This document shows, piece after piece, positions 28,180-39,323 of a DNA stretch of 64,000 bases. Within the stretch, counting starts at the first letter, position 1, and each line of letters starts with the position of its first letter. This stretch comes from an uncultured Pelagibacteraceae bacterium (GTDB taxonomy: Bacteria; Pseudomonadota; Alphaproteobacteria; Pelagibacterales; Pelagibacteraceae), in contig CACGZG010000001.1 in the NCBI GenBank assembly GCA_902577525.1, forward strand, positions 1 through 64,000, written 5' to 3'. Under the pieces are notes generated by a model. It did no database searches, was not told the DNA's origin, and was given only the letters and a program-made list of their open reading frames with translations. The position numbers and the translations under genes are program-made.

Positions 28180-28308
28180 CTTTCAATTGTAGATGTTTTT
28201 TCAAAATACTCACTTATGTAAATATTGCATAGGTGTTATTAAGTAAAAGAACATTATTTATCAGCCTTTTTTTGGTATCACAACCTCCAGAATTATATAG
28301 GAGAGAAA

Positions 28309-29715
28309 ATGAGTGCTAATGATGTTTTAAAGTTTATCAAAGACAAAGAGGTTGAATTCGTTGACTTAAGATTCACCGATCCAAGAGGAAAACTTCAACA
28401 TTTGACAATGGACGCAACAGCAGTTGATGATGGAATGTTAAATGACGGAGTTTTTTTTGATGGTTCATCAATAGCTGGTTGGAAAGCTATAAATGAGTCA
28501 GATATGATTTTAAAACCTGATTTATCAAGATTTTTTTTAGATCCATTTACATCACATAATACTGCGGTAATTTTTTGTGACATTTTAGATGCAATAAAAA
28601 AGACTCCCTATGAGAGAGATCCTAGAGGAGTTGCAAAAAAAGCTGAGGAGTATTTAAAAGCTTCAGGAATTGGTGACAAAGCATTTTTTGGACCAGAACC
28701 TGAGTTTTTTGTATTTGATGATGTTAGGATTAAAAATGACATGAATGAGTGTGGATTTAAATTAGATAGTAAAGAAGGTCCATACAATTCTGGAAAAGAA
28801 TACGAAAATGGTAACATGGGTCATAGACCTGGTGTCAAAGGTGGGTATTTTCCTGTACCTCCAGTAGATAGCGAACAAGACATGAGAGGTGAATACCTTA
28901 AAAATCTTAGAGAAGTTGGTATTAAAGTTGAAAAACATCACCATGAAGTTGCGCCTAGTCAACATGAACTTGGAATGTACTTTGGTACATTAGTTCAACA
29001 AGCAGACAATGTTCAATTATATAAATATGTTGTTCAAATGGTAACTCATTCTTTTGGGAAGACAGCGACATTCATGCCAAAACCTGTAGCAGGAGATAAT
29101 GGTTCAGGAATGCATACTCATCAATCTATTTGGAAAGGAGATACACCTGTATTTTCTGGTGATGCTTACGCTGGACTATCAGAAACAGCATTACATTATA
29201 TTGGTGGTATTCTAAAACATGCAAAAGCTATTAATGCTTTTGCGAACGCTACAACAAATAGTTACAAAAGATTAATCCCAGGATTTGAAGCTCCTGTTCT
29301 TTTAGCTTATTCTGCTAGAAATAGATCTGCATCTTGCCGAATTCCAATTACCTTAAGCAAAAAAGGTGCTAGATGTGAGATCAGATTTCCAGATGCTTCT
29401 GGAAATCCTTATTTAACTTTTGCTGCAATGTTAATGGCAGGTATCGATGGAATTAAAAATAAGATACATCCAGGTGAGTCTTTTGATAAGGATTTATATG
29501 ATTTGCCTCCTGAAGAGGTTAAATCTATTCCAACAGTATGTGGATCATTAAGAGAAGCTATGGAAAATTTAGATAAAGACAGAGAATTTTTAACTCAAGG
29601 TGGTGTATTTACTGATGATCAAATCGATGCCTACATTGCATTAAAGTTTGAGGAGATACACAAGTTTGAACACGCACCTCATCCAGTAGAATTTGAGATG
29701 TACTATAGCTGCTAG
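28309..29715 (+). CDS. glnA: Glutamine synthetase type I
   Basis: [42 protein letters not shown]. Confidence 0.97.
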   Translation: MSANDVLKFIKDKEVEFVDLRFTDPRGKLQHLTMDATAVDDGMLNDGVFFDGSSIAGWKAINESDMILKPDLSRFFLDPFTSHNTAVIFCDILDAIKKTPYERDPRGVAKKAEEYLKASGIGDKAFFGPEPEFFVFDDVRIKNDMNECGFKLDSKEGPYNSGKEYENGNMGHRPGVKGGYFPVPPVDSEQDMRGEYLKNLREVGIKVEKHHHEVAPSQHELGMYFGTLVQQADNVQLYKYVVQMVTHSFGKTATFMPKPVAGDNGSGMHTHQSIWKGDTPVFSGDAYAGLSETALHYIGGILKHAKAINAFANATTNSYKRLIPGFEAPVLLAYSARNRSASCRIPITLSKKGARCEIRFPDASGNPYLTFAAMLMAGIDGIKNKIHPGESFDKDLYDLPPEEVKSIPTVCGSLREAMENLDKDREFLTQGGVFTDDQIDAYIALKFEEIHKFEHAPHPVEFEMYYSC

Positions 29716-29731
29716 TAATTTTTTAATTACT
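29714..29731. terminator. Weak AT-rich hairpin after glnA
   Basis: AGTAATT-TTTT-AATTACT. Confidence 0.35.
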
Positions 29732-29897
29732 GTCTAGTTGTCGCCACTGTATCTTTGTTAACACCTTTTTTAACAACGTAATCCTGGGTGCCGTTAGCTC
29801 CAGTATTCACTTCCTTACGTAAATCTTTAAAGAATGATTTTTCCTTTAAAGAGTCTTTAAGGTCTTTAACAAGATTTTTAAATTCAAATTTGTTCAT
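29727..29897 (-). CDS. Small hypothetical protein
   Basis: 56 aa from ATG 29897: MNKFEFKNLVKDLKDSLKEKSFFKDLRKEVNTGANGTQDYVVKKGVNKDTVATTRQ; not antisense to another gene. Confidence 0.45.
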   Translation of the reverse strand: MNKFEFKNLVKDLKDSLKEKSFFKDLRKEVNTGANGTQDYVVKKGVNKDTVATTRQ

Positions 29898-29963
29898 GAA
29901 CAAAGTATATAATAGATATGCAATAAATGCAATACTGCTATGCAACTTATGGGATACTATAAT

Positions 29964-30299
29964 TTAGTCAATTTTAAATGACTCGCCACATCCACATCTT
30001 TCTGTTTCATTGGGGTTATTAAATACAAAAGTTGAGGAAAAATCCTCCTTTTTATAGTCCATTTCAGTTCCTAATAAGTACATTACAGCTGCTGGGTCTA
30101 TGAAAACTTTAACACCTTTATCTTCTATAACCTCATCACTTGGATTAGCTTCTTTTGAATATTCCATTACATAAGACATACCTGCACATCCACCAGATTT
30201 TACAGAAATTCTAACACCCAATGCTTTATTTTTAGCTTCAGACATTATTTCTTTAATTCTATTAGCAGCATTATCACTTAATCTAATAATTGGGTTCAT
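29964..30299 (-). CDS. Iron-sulfur cluster assembly A-type carrier
   Basis: GVRISVKSGGCAGMSYVMEY, CGCGESF. Confidence 0.92.
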   Translation of the reverse strand: MNPIIRLSDNAANRIKEIMSEAKNKALGVRISVKSGGCAGMSYVMEYSKEANPSDEVIEDKGVKVFIDPAAVMYLLGTEMDYKKEDFSSTFVFNNPNETERCGCGESFKID

Positions 30300-30595
30300 T
30301 ATAAATTTAACTCCAGTTTAGCAGCATCAGACATCATATCTTTTGTCCATGGTGGATCCCAAACTAATTGGAGATCTACATCATCAATTCCATCTACTTG
30401 CATCGCACCCTCTTTCACTTCTTTTGGTAAGCTTTCTGCAACAGGGCAATTAGGTGTTGTTAAAGTCATTTTAATTTCAGCTTTTTTACCTTTTACTTGA
30501 ATATCATAAATCAAACCAAGTTCATAAATATTAACAGGTAGCTCAGGATCATAAATTTTTCTTATCTCTTCAATAATCTTATTTTTAATTTCCAT
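30299..30595 (-). CDS. sufT: SufT/DUF59 (MIP18) family protein
   Basis: KIYDPELPVNIYELGLIYDI, TLTTPNCPVAESLP. Confidence 0.88.
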   Translation of the reverse strand: MEIKNKIIEEIRKIYDPELPVNIYELGLIYDIQVKGKKAEIKMTLTTPNCPVAESLPKEVKEGAMQVDGIDDVDLQLVWDPPWTKDMMSDAAKLELNL

Positions 30596-30600
30596 ATATA

Positions 30601-31065
30601 TTAATCCTCTGTACTAACTTGTTTACCATCATTTTCCATCGCTGAAACCAACGTATGCCATGATAATGTAGCACATTTGACCCTCATAGGATATTGTTTA
30701 ACTCCTGAAAGACACATTAATTTCGTTTTATCATCTTCTTTTAAAATATTATTCTTTAAATCTGGATTTTCTTTTATCATACCTAAAAAATCCTCTATTA
30801 TTTCTTTTGCTTCATTGTCACTTTTTCCTTTTATTAAATCTGTCATTATTGAAGCTGAAGCCATTGAAATAGCACATCCACTCCCTTCAAAAGAAATATC
30901 TTCTACCTTTCTTTGATCATTTAATTTCAAATAAATATGAACATTATCACCACATAATGGATTGTTTCCTTTTGCATCTTTGTTAAAATTTTTTGTTTTT
31001 CCTAAATTTCTAGGATTTTTTCCATGTTCTAAAATTATTTCTTGATATAATTCTTTTAAATTCAT
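30601..31065 (-). CDS. sufU: SufU-type Fe-S scaffold/sulfur transfer protein
   Basis: HGKNPRNLG, GNNPLCGDNVHIYL, FEGSGCAISMASASIMTDLIKGK, VKCATLSW. Confidence 0.9.
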   Translation of the reverse strand: MNLKELYQEIILEHGKNPRNLGKTKNFNKDAKGNNPLCGDNVHIYLKLNDQRKVEDISFEGSGCAISMASASIMTDLIKGKSDNEAKEIIEDFLGMIKENPDLKNNILKEDDKTKLMCLSGVKQYPMRVKCATLSWHTLVSAMENDGKQVSTED

Positions 31066-32282
31066 TTTAGATTAAAAATTTTTTTACAATTATTTATTCC
31101 GTCATTTAATTTATCTAAATCATCTTTGGTATTATAAACTCCTAAAGATGCTCGCGCACTAGCAGGAATACCTAATTTTTCATGAAGAATTTGACAACAA
31201 TGATGGCCTGCTCGTATGGCAACTCCAGTTTCATCTAGAATAGTTGCAATATCATGTGGATGAACTCCTTCGACAGTGAAAGATAACACTCCACCACGTT
31301 CTTTAGGGTTTCCTATTAGTTTCACAGAATTATTTTTCTGAAGAATTTCTTGTCCATATTCTATTAATTCCTTTTCGTGCTTTATTATGTTTTCAATTCC
31401 AATATTTTCTAAAAATTTTATTGATTGATCAAAAGCTATCACTTGAGCTGTTGCCATTGTGCCAGCCTCATACTTATTTGGTAACTCACCATAAGAAATT
31501 CTATCTTTTTTTACTTCATTTATCATTCCTCCACCTCCTTGATATGGTGGAAGTTGCTCTAGCCATTTCTTTTTTCCATACAAAACTCCAAGTCCTGTCG
31601 GTCCATACATTTTATGACATGAAATAGCGTAAAAATCACAATCTAATTCTTGCATATCTAATTTTAAATGTGGTCCCCCCTGACATCCATCCACTACAAC
31701 AACAATACCTTTTGAATGTGCTAATTGAGTTATCTCTTTAATTGGTAAAACTGCACCAGTAACATTGGATAAATGAGTTATAGCTATTATTTTTGTTTTA
31801 CTTGTAATTTCTTTCTCTATATTTTCAATTGGGATATCCCCGTCATCATTCATTTCTGCGAACTTTATTTTGATATTTTTTGATTTTCTTAAAAAATGCC
31901 ATGGAACATAATTTGAATGATGTTCTAATTCTGTTATTAAAATTTCATCATTTGGTTCCAAGATTGCTTGACCCAAAGTATTTGCAACTAAATTCAAAGC
32001 TTCTGTAGCACCTTTAGTAAAGACTATTTCATTTTTATCTTTAGCATTTATATATTTCTGAACTGAAGATCTTGTATTTTCATACAAATTAGTAGCTGCC
32101 ACAGCCAAATAATGAATACTTCTACCTACATTTGAAAATTTTTTTGAGTAAAAATCGTTAATTTTATCAAGAACGACCTTAGGTTTTTGAGATGAATTTG
32201 CACTATCTAGATAAACTAAATCATTATTTTGAATTTTTTCGTCAAAAATCGGAAATTCTTTTTTAATGTTATTTATGTTCAT
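31062..32282 (-). CDS. sufS: Cysteine desulfurase
   Basis: VYLDSANSSQKPKVV, ITELEHHSNYVPW, YAISCHKMYGPTGLGVLYG, AIRAGHHCCQ. Confidence 0.95.
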   Translation of the reverse strand: MNINNIKKEFPIFDEKIQNNDLVYLDSANSSQKPKVVLDKINDFYSKKFSNVGRSIHYLAVAATNLYENTRSSVQKYINAKDKNEIVFTKGATEALNLVANTLGQAILEPNDEILITELEHHSNYVPWHFLRKSKNIKIKFAEMNDDGDIPIENIEKEITSKTKIIAITHLSNVTGAVLPIKEITQLAHSKGIVVVVDGCQGGPHLKLDMQELDCDFYAISCHKMYGPTGLGVLYGKKKWLEQLPPYQGGGGMINEVKKDRISYGELPNKYEAGTMATAQVIAFDQSIKFLENIGIENIIKHEKELIEYGQEILQKNNSVKLIGNPKERGGVLSFTVEGVHPHDIATILDETGVAIRAGHHCCQILHEKLGIPASARASLGVYNTKDDLDKLNDGINNCKKIFNLK

Positions 32283-33526
32283 TCTTTTAATCCAATAATA
32301 TTTTTAATTAAATTTTTAATTTCTGGGTCTGTAATCTTTTCAACAACATCTAACAAAAAACCATTTATTAAAAGTTCTTTTGACTGTTGATAATTTAAGC
32401 CACGAGACATTAAATAAAAAATTGAGTCTTCATTCAAACTTCCAGATGCGGATCCATGTGAACATTTCACGTCATCTGCATAAATTTCTAATTCTGGTTT
32501 TGCGTTAAATTCTGATGTTTCGTCTAAAAGTATTGCTTTACTTAATTGATATCCATCAGTTTTTTGAGCTTTTGAGTTTACAAATATTTTTCCTTGGTAT
32601 GCAGATTTTGAGTTTTTTCCAAGAACACTTTTAATGAGTTGATAACTTTTAGTATTCTCAACTAAATGGTTTATTGTAGTTTTTATTTCATGTTGTTGAT
32701 TTTCCTTTAACGAAAAAACTCCATTAATAAAAGCAGAAGAGTATTCGCCATTTAAATTACAATTAATTTCGTTTTTTAAATAATCTGAACCAGCAGATAA
32801 TATAAATGTTTCTGAAATACTGTTATTATCCTGTTCGATATTATTAAATGAGTATTTTAAATTATCATTTTTATATTTATCAATTTTATAATTTTTAAGA
32901 ATTGCATCCTTTCCTAAATTAAAGTTATAAAAAATGTTAATAAAGTTTTTTGCTGTTTTATTAGTAAAAAAATCAATTAGTTTTAAACAACTATTTTCAC
33001 TTAATTCAAAATCTAATCTCAAATTAATATTTGTTGTCTTAATTTTATTGTCTGTTGAGTGATAAATTATTAAAGGTTTTTTTAAAGAATAACCTTTTTT
33101 AATAAAAATTTTAAAAACCCTATTAGTAAATGCACTGTTTAAATCAATTAATGAGTTTTTATAATCAAATGAAATTTCTTTTTTATTTTCATCACTGATT
33201 TCAATCTTATTTTGGTCTTCATAATTAAAATCAATTTTTTCTATTCTTCCATTTATAAAAACAATTTTATTATGCTCTAAACCGTCAACAAAAACAGATG
33301 TATCAATTTTATTAGATTTTGAATAATCATTAAAAAAATTTAAATTACCAATATTTTTTTTGATGATTTGACTAATATCTAAAAACTTCCAATCCTCTTG
33401 TTTTCTATTTGGAAAACCACTATCTATAAACTTATTTAAATAATTTTTTTTAACTAGAATTTCATCCTCAGAAATTTTAGAAATTTTCATCACTTTATTA
33501 AAATCTGACTTTAATTGATTGCTCAT
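32279..33526 (-). CDS. sufD: Fe-S assembly protein SufD
   Basis: AKPELEIYADDVKCSHGSASGSLNEDSIFYLMSRGL. Confidence 0.92.
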   Translation of the reverse strand: MSNQLKSDFNKVMKISKISEDEILVKKNYLNKFIDSGFPNRKQEDWKFLDISQIIKKNIGNLNFFNDYSKSNKIDTSVFVDGLEHNKIVFINGRIEKIDFNYEDQNKIEISDENKKEISFDYKNSLIDLNSAFTNRVFKIFIKKGYSLKKPLIIYHSTDNKIKTTNINLRLDFELSENSCLKLIDFFTNKTAKNFINIFYNFNLGKDAILKNYKIDKYKNDNLKYSFNNIEQDNNSISETFILSAGSDYLKNEINCNLNGEYSSAFINGVFSLKENQQHEIKTTINHLVENTKSYQLIKSVLGKNSKSAYQGKIFVNSKAQKTDGYQLSKAILLDETSEFNAKPELEIYADDVKCSHGSASGSLNEDSIFYLMSRGLNYQQSKELLINGFLLDVVEKITDPEIKNLIKNIIGLKE

Positions 33527-34261
33527 TTAATTAAAACTTTCGTATCCTTTTTTTTCTAATTCAATTGCTAATTCCGGACCACCAGATTTAATTATTTTGC
33601 CATTCATTAAAACATGAACAAAATCTGGTTTGATGTAATCTAATAATCTTTGATAATGGGTAATTATTAAAAAAGAATTTTGTCGATTTCTTAAAGTATT
33701 AACTCCATCTGCAACTATCTTAAGCGCATCAATGTCAAGGCCTGAGTCTGTCTCATCTAAAATAGATAGCTTAGGTGATAACATAGACATTTGTAAAATC
33801 TCATTTTTTTTCTTTTCCCCACCTGAAAAACCAACATTCAATTGTCTATTCAATTTTTCTTCATCAAATTTCAATTCTTTAGCTTTTTCTTTAACAAGTT
33901 TTAAAAATTCAATCGCATCTAATTCTTTTTCACCTCGCGCTTTTCTAATTGCATTTAAGGATGTTTTTAAAAATATATTTGTATTTACACCTGGAATTTC
34001 TAATGGATATTGGAAAGCTAAGAATATTCCTTTGTGCGCTCTCTCCTCTGTCTCAAGATCAAATAAATTTTTATTTTCAAACAAGATTTCACCTGATACC
34101 TCATACCCCTTTTTTCCTGATAAAATGTTAGATAATGTGCTTTTTCCTGACCCGTTTGGCCCCATAATAGCATGAACTTCACCTGGATTTATATCTAAAG
34201 AAAACCCCTTTAAAATCGATTTTTTTTCAACATTTGCATTTAAATTATTTATTTTAAGCAT
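33527..34261 (-). CDS. sufC: Fe-S assembly ATPase SufC
   Basis: AIMGPNGSGKSTLSNILSGKKGYEV, NVGFSGGEKKKNEILQM, DETDSGLDIDALK. Confidence 0.95.
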   Translation of the reverse strand: MLKINNLNANVEKKSILKGFSLDINPGEVHAIMGPNGSGKSTLSNILSGKKGYEVSGEILFENKNLFDLETEERAHKGIFLAFQYPLEIPGVNTNIFLKTSLNAIRKARGEKELDAIEFLKLVKEKAKELKFDEEKLNRQLNVGFSGGEKKKNEILQMSMLSPKLSILDETDSGLDIDALKIVADGVNTLRNRQNSFLIITHYQRLLDYIKPDFVHVLMNGKIIKSGGPELAIELEKKGYESFN

Positions 34262-35703
34262 TAGCCCACACTCCCTTCCAAACTAATCCCAACAAGTTTT
34301 TGTGCTTCTACGGCAAATTCCATTGGTAATTGTTGCAGTACCTCTTTACAAAAACCATTAACAATTAAACTTACAGACTCCTCCGGACTCAATCCTCTTT
34401 GTTGACAATAGTGTAATTGTTCTTCGCTTATTTTTGATGTAGTTGCTTCATGAGCAATACTAGAATCGAAATTTTTATTCTTAATATACGGAACTGTATG
34501 AGCTCCACATCTATTTCCCATCAGTAAAGAATCACATTGAGTATAATTACTTGCATTTTTTGCATTAAAATTAATATCAACTAACCCTCTGTACGTCATA
34601 TCTGAAAATCCAGCACTTATACCTTTTGATATAATTTTACTCTTAGTATTTTTTCCTAAATGAATCATTTTTGTTCCAGTGTCCGCTTTTTGATGATTGT
34701 TGGTAATTGCTATAGAGTAGAATTCACCGATTGAATTATCACCTTTTAATATACAGCTTGGATATTTCCACGTTATAGCTGAACCTGTTTCAACTTGTGT
34801 CCAAGAAATCTTAGAATTTTTTCCCTTGCACAATCCTCTTTTAGTAACAAAATTATAAATTCCTCCTTTACCATTTTCATCACCCGGATACCAATTTTGA
34901 ACTGTTGAGTATTTTATTTCTGCGTCATCTAAAGCAATTAATTCAACATTCGCTGCATGTAATTGATTTTCATCTCTCATTGGTGCAGTACAACCTTCTA
35001 GGTAACTTACATAACTTCCTTTATCTGCAATAATTAATGTTCTCTCAAATTGACCTGTCTCGGAAGCATTAATTCTAAAATAAGTTGATAGTTCCATTGG
35101 ACACTTAACACCCTCAGGAATATAAACAAATGATCCATCTGTAAAAACAGCAGAATTTAGTGTGGCAAAGAAATGATCAGTAACTGGTATTACTGTGCCT
35201 AAATATTTTTTTACAAGCTCAGGGTATTTTTGAATTGCCTCTGACATTGAACAAAAAATTATTCCATGCTTGGTTAATTCACCTTTAAAAGTAGTTGCTA
35301 CTGAAACAGAATCAAATACAGCATCAACTGCAATTCCATTTAATCTTGCTTGCTCTTGTAATGGAATTCCAAGTTTTTTATATGTCTCTAAAAGTTTAGG
35401 ATCAAGTTCATCTAAACTTTTCGGTTTGTCCTTCATGCTTTTAGGGGCTGAATAATAATACAAATCTTGATAATCAATTTTAGGATATTTTGGTTTTTGC
35501 CAATTAGGCTCTTTTAAAAGTTTTAAACGTTCATAAGCTTTGAGTCTAAAGTTTAACATCCATTCTGGCTCTTTTTTGATATTAGAAATAAATTTAATTA
35601 CATCCTCGTTCAGTCCCTTGGGAGCCTTAATATTTTCGATATCAGTAGTGAAACCGTATTTGTAATCTTTTAATTTTTCTATGTCTTTTTCTCTCGTGTC
35701 CAT
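34261..35703 (-). CDS. sufB: Fe-S assembly protein SufB
   Basis: [44 protein letters not shown]. Confidence 0.96.
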   Translation of the reverse strand: MDTREKDIEKLKDYKYGFTTDIENIKAPKGLNEDVIKFISNIKKEPEWMLNFRLKAYERLKLLKEPNWQKPKYPKIDYQDLYYYSAPKSMKDKPKSLDELDPKLLETYKKLGIPLQEQARLNGIAVDAVFDSVSVATTFKGELTKHGIIFCSMSEAIQKYPELVKKYLGTVIPVTDHFFATLNSAVFTDGSFVYIPEGVKCPMELSTYFRINASETGQFERTLIIADKGSYVSYLEGCTAPMRDENQLHAANVELIALDDAEIKYSTVQNWYPGDENGKGGIYNFVTKRGLCKGKNSKISWTQVETGSAITWKYPSCILKGDNSIGEFYSIAITNNHQKADTGTKMIHLGKNTKSKIISKGISAGFSDMTYRGLVDINFNAKNASNYTQCDSLLMGNRCGAHTVPYIKNKNFDSSIAHEATTSKISEEQLHYCQQRGLSPEESVSLIVNGFCKEVLQQLPMEFAVEAQKLVGISLEGSVG

Positions 35704-36128
35704 TAAATTCTTCTTTCGATATTATCTTTAACTAAATCTTCTAAACTTTTTTCTTTAAAAAAATTATTAATATGATTTTCTAATTCGTCCCATAAGTTAT
35801 GGGTTAGACACTTTGTTGATTTTCCATTACAACTTTTTTTAGACTCTTTTTTACATTGTACAGTTTTTACTTTTTCATCTATAGCATCAAAAATATTTGT
35901 AAGCTTAATATCTTTCGCTTTTTTTTTTAAAATATAGCCGCCCTGAGTTCCTCGAACGCTTTGAACAATCTCATTTTTTCTCAATTTTGAAAATATTTGT
36001 TCTAAATAATCTAAAGAGATTCCTTGTCTTAGAGAGATGTCTCTTAAAGATACGGGATTAATATTGTCAAATTTTGCTAGGTCTGCTAAAGCCATAACCG
36101 CATATCTGCCTTTAGATGTAAGTTTCAT
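35703..36128 (-). CDS. iscR: Rrf2/IscR-family Fe-S regulator
   Basis: [49 protein letters not shown]-terminal Cys cluster. Confidence 0.92.
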   Translation of the reverse strand: MKLTSKGRYAVMALADLAKFDNINPVSLRDISLRQGISLDYLEQIFSKLRKNEIVQSVRGTQGGYILKKKAKDIKLTNIFDAIDEKVKTVQCKKESKKSCNGKSTKCLTHNLWDELENHINNFFKEKSLEDLVKDNIERRI

Positions 36129-36160
36129 AAATCCTTTATTTTAAGGGCTATATATAAACC

Positions 36161-36175
36161 TGACTAAAATAGTCA
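36161..36175. promoter_or_regulatory. IRO-box/IscR-like palindrome TGACTA-AAA-TAGTCA upstream of iscR-suf
   Basis: Perfect 6-bp arms; matches TGA-N9-TCA; about 33 nt upstream of the iscR start. Confidence 0.75.
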
Positions 36176-36262
36176 AGTATGAACTATAAAAAAAAATTAA
36201 CATTTTGTCACTGAGTTATGATATGTCTAATTTTTTTTTGAGAATAATTATCATTACTAATT

Positions 36263-36919
36263 ATGGATAACAAAATAATAGAAATTTTTATTCCTGGTCC
36301 CGCTGGAAGATTAGAAGCAAAATATTTTAAAAGTAAAAAAAATACAGCCCCAATAGCCTTAGTTTTACAACCACACCCTCAATATGGAGGTACTATGAAC
36401 AATAAAGTAGTCGTGGAAACATTCAATACTTTTATGGAAAATGATTTCTCTGTTTGCAGAGTAAATTTTAGAGGTGTTGGAAAAAGTGATGGGGAATTTG
36501 ATAATGGACAGGGAGAGTTAGCTGATGCTGCAGCTGCTTTGGACTGGCTAGAAAGAGAAAATTTTGATAACTCACAATGCTGGGTCTCAGGTTTTTCTTT
36601 TGGGTCATTGATTGCAATGCAACTTTTAATGAGACGACCAGAAATTAGTAGATTTATTGCAATATCACCACAACCAAATGTATATGATTTTTCTTTTTTA
36701 TCACCATGTCCAACATCAGGTTTAATGATTTATGGTAAGAAAGACGAGTTAGTACCCTACGAATATTTAAACGAACTAAATAAAAGACTAAGCTCACAAA
36801 AAGGTATTAAAGTTGAATTTCAATCTATTAATGATGCAAATCATTTTTTCTCCAAAAATGAAAAAAATTTAATTAAAAATTTAGATAAATATATTAAAAA
36901 AGAAACAACAGTATATTAA
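36263..36919 (+). CDS. Alpha/beta hydrolase
   Basis: NFRGVGKSDGEFDNGQGELADAAAALDWL, SGFSFGSLIAMQL. Confidence 0.88.
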   Translation: MDNKIIEIFIPGPAGRLEAKYFKSKKNTAPIALVLQPHPQYGGTMNNKVVVETFNTFMENDFSVCRVNFRGVGKSDGEFDNGQGELADAAAALDWLERENFDNSQCWVSGFSFGSLIAMQLLMRRPEISRFIAISPQPNVYDFSFLSPCPTSGLMIYGKKDELVPYEYLNELNKRLSSQKGIKVEFQSINDANHFFSKNEKNLIKNLDKYIKKETTVY

Positions 36920-38043
36920 AAATTTTTTACAATTATACCACCGATACTTGGTACTTTACATCCAGTTGTAGAAGGAAAAGAAATAGGTAATTTTAAAAAT
37001 GACCTAATAGACAGATAAGCAAAAGCCTGCGACTCAACATAATCGCCATCAATGCCATAATCATCAATATATTGAATCTCTAAATTTTTGGGAATTGTAT
37101 TTTTAATTTTATTAATTAAAGTAATATTTTTACGTCCACCACCACAAACTAAAACTTTCCATGATTTATCTTGAGCCTCTGATAAAAAATTATAAATTCC
37201 TTCTCCAATTATTCTTCCCGTAAAATCAGTTAACGTTGCTGCTCCGTCCTCTAAATTGAGACCTCGTACAAAACCTAAACTAAAATCTTTTATATCAAAA
37301 GATAAAATTTTTTTATTAAATATATTTTCAAAGTTATCTAAAGCTTGATTGAGTATTAATTCATCAATTTTTCCGCTTTTTGCAATTTCCCCATTTTTAT
37401 CAAATTTATGTTTTGTATTATTTTTTACCCACTCATCTATCAAACAATTCCCAGGTCCAATATCTCTACTTAAAAAATTATCATTCTTATGTTCATGTAA
37501 AACAGTAACGTTAGAAATCCCTCCAATATTTAATATACAGACTGGAGGTTCTATTTTTTTTTTCTTTACAATCAATTTATGAAATATTGGAGTTAAAGGA
37601 GCACCCTCACCACCATTCTTAATATCATTTTGCCTGAAATTATAAATCACAGTTTTTTTTATTAATTGAGATAGTAAATTTCCATCTCCAATTTGTTTGG
37701 AGATTCTCTCATGAGGATTGTGATATATGGTTTGTCCATGAAAACCTATAAAATCAACTTTTTTATCAGTCGTTTTCAAAATTTCATTGGTAATTTTTGC
37801 GTGAAAAATTGTAATTTCTCTTTCCAAAATATCTATTTCATTTGTATTTTTTATTAGGTCATCAAATTTTAAAATTTTAGCTCTTAAATCATGAAGATTT
37901 TTATATATTTTTTGATCATATTCGAAATACCTATTTAGAATTTCATTATAATGGTATTTTCCATCTGAGCTTATAATTGATGCATCTACACCATCACCAG
38001 AAGTACCACTCATTAAGCCTAGAGATGTAAATAACTTTTTCAT
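36916..38043 (-). CDS. anmK: Anhydro-N-acetylmuramic acid kinase
   Basis: GLMSGTSGDGVDASII, GFHGQTIYHNP, NIGGISNVT, VCGGGRKN. Confidence 0.94.
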   Translation of the reverse strand: MKKLFTSLGLMSGTSGDGVDASIISSDGKYHYNEILNRYFEYDQKIYKNLHDLRAKILKFDDLIKNTNEIDILEREITIFHAKITNEILKTTDKKVDFIGFHGQTIYHNPHERISKQIGDGNLLSQLIKKTVIYNFRQNDIKNGGEGAPLTPIFHKLIVKKKKIEPPVCILNIGGISNVTVLHEHKNDNFLSRDIGPGNCLIDEWVKNNTKHKFDKNGEIAKSGKIDELILNQALDNFENIFNKKILSFDIKDFSLGFVRGLNLEDGAATLTDFTGRIIGEGIYNFLSEAQDKSWKVLVCGGGRKNITLINKIKNTIPKNLEIQYIDDYGIDGDYVESQAFAYLSIRSFLKLPISFPSTTGCKVPSIGGIIVKNF

Positions 38044-38090
38044 TCTTATTTTTTTTTAATAAAATTTGTATATTGTATAGTTATAAACTT

Positions 38091-39323
38091 ATGAATAAAT
38101 TTTTAAAAGAATTTATAGATAGAGGTTATTTCTATCAATGTACTGGTAAAGAAGAATTATCAAAGTTATTAGATAAAGAAAAAATAAGAGCGTATATTGG
38201 TTTTGATTGTACAGCGCAAAGTTTGCATGTTGGTAGCTTGCTTCAAATAATGTGTTTAAGACTTCTTCAAAAACACGGTCATAGACCTATTGTGTTATTA
38301 GGTGGTGGTACCACAAGAATTGGTGATCCCTCTGGTAAAGACAAGACAAGAAAGATTTTAACTGAAAAAGAGATAGATAAAAACATTAAAAGTATTGAAA
38401 AAATTCTAAGGAAATTTTTAGATAATGATAATTCAAAAACAAAACCTATTTTTGTAAACAATTATTTGTGGCTTAAAAATTTAAATTATATCTCTTTTTT
38501 AAGAAACATTGGAAAACATTTTACAATAAATAAAATGCTTACTTTTGATAGTGTTAAAACTAGATTGGAAAGAGAACAATCCTTAAGTTACATGGAATTT
38601 AATTATATGATTTTACAAGCATATGATTTTTTAGAATTAAGTAAAAAAGAAAAATGTTCTTTACAAATTGGTGGTTCTGACCAATGGGGAAATATTGTTA
38701 ATGGTACTGAACTTATAAAAAGACATTCTAATAAACAAGCGTATGGCTTAACAACTCCACTTATTACCTTAGCATCTGGTGCTAAGATGGGAAAAACTGA
38801 GAGTGGTGCAATCTGGCTTGATGAAAAATTATTATCATCTTATGATTATTGGCAATTCTGGAGAAATGTTGATGATAGAGATGTAATTAAATTTTTGAAA
38901 ATGTTTACAGATTTAAATATTGAAGAAATTGATAAAATAAAAAATGAGGATATTAATAAACTAAAAATCAAATTAGCAAATGAGGCAACTTCAATGCTTC
39001 ATGGAAAAAAGGCTGCTGAAAACTCCGAGCAAGCTGCAAAAGGAGCATTTTCAGAAAATTTAGATGTATCAAAACTTCCTGCAATTACAATAAAAGCAAA
39101 AGATTTAACAAATAATAAACTAAATGTTATAGACCTTGTTCTTATGTCAAAATTAGAAAAATCTAAAAGTGAAATTCGAAGATTAATAAAAGGCAAAGCG
39201 ATTAAATTAAATAATGATTTAATATTAGATGAAAAATTAATTATTAATGATGAATTATTTGAAAAAAAAAATTTAAAACTTTCTATTGGTAAGAAAAGGC
39301 ATACAAGATTTGAATTAAATTAA
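38091..39323 (+). CDS. tyrS: Tyrosyl-tRNA synthetase
   Basis: YIGFDCTAQSLHVGSLLQ, QIGGSDQWGNIVNG, GAKMGKTESGAIWLD; start ATG 38091. Confidence 0.95.
   Translation: MNKFLKEFIDRGYFYQCTGKEELSKLLDKEKIRAYIGFDCTAQSLHVGSLLQIMCLRLLQKHGHRPIVLLGGGTTRIGDPSGKDKTRKILTEKEIDKNIKSIEKILRKFLDNDNSKTKPIFVNNYLWLKNLNYISFLRNIGKHFTINKMLTFDSVKTRLEREQSLSYMEFNYMILQAYDFLELSKKEKCSLQIGGSDQWGNIVNGTELIKRHSNKQAYGLTTPLITLASGAKMGKTESGAIWLDEKLLSSYDYWQFWRNVDDRDVIKFLKMFTDLNIEEIDKIKNEDINKLKIKLANEATSMLHGKKAAENSEQAAKGAFSENLDVSKLPAITIKAKDLTNNKLNVIDLVLMSKLEKSKSEIRRLIKGKAIKLNNDLILDEKLIINDELFEKKNLKLSIGKKRHTRFELN

Noticed and set aside
33732-34175. 147-aa plus-strand ORF opposite sufC
   Set aside because: Antisense to the SufC ATPase motifs; no independent support.
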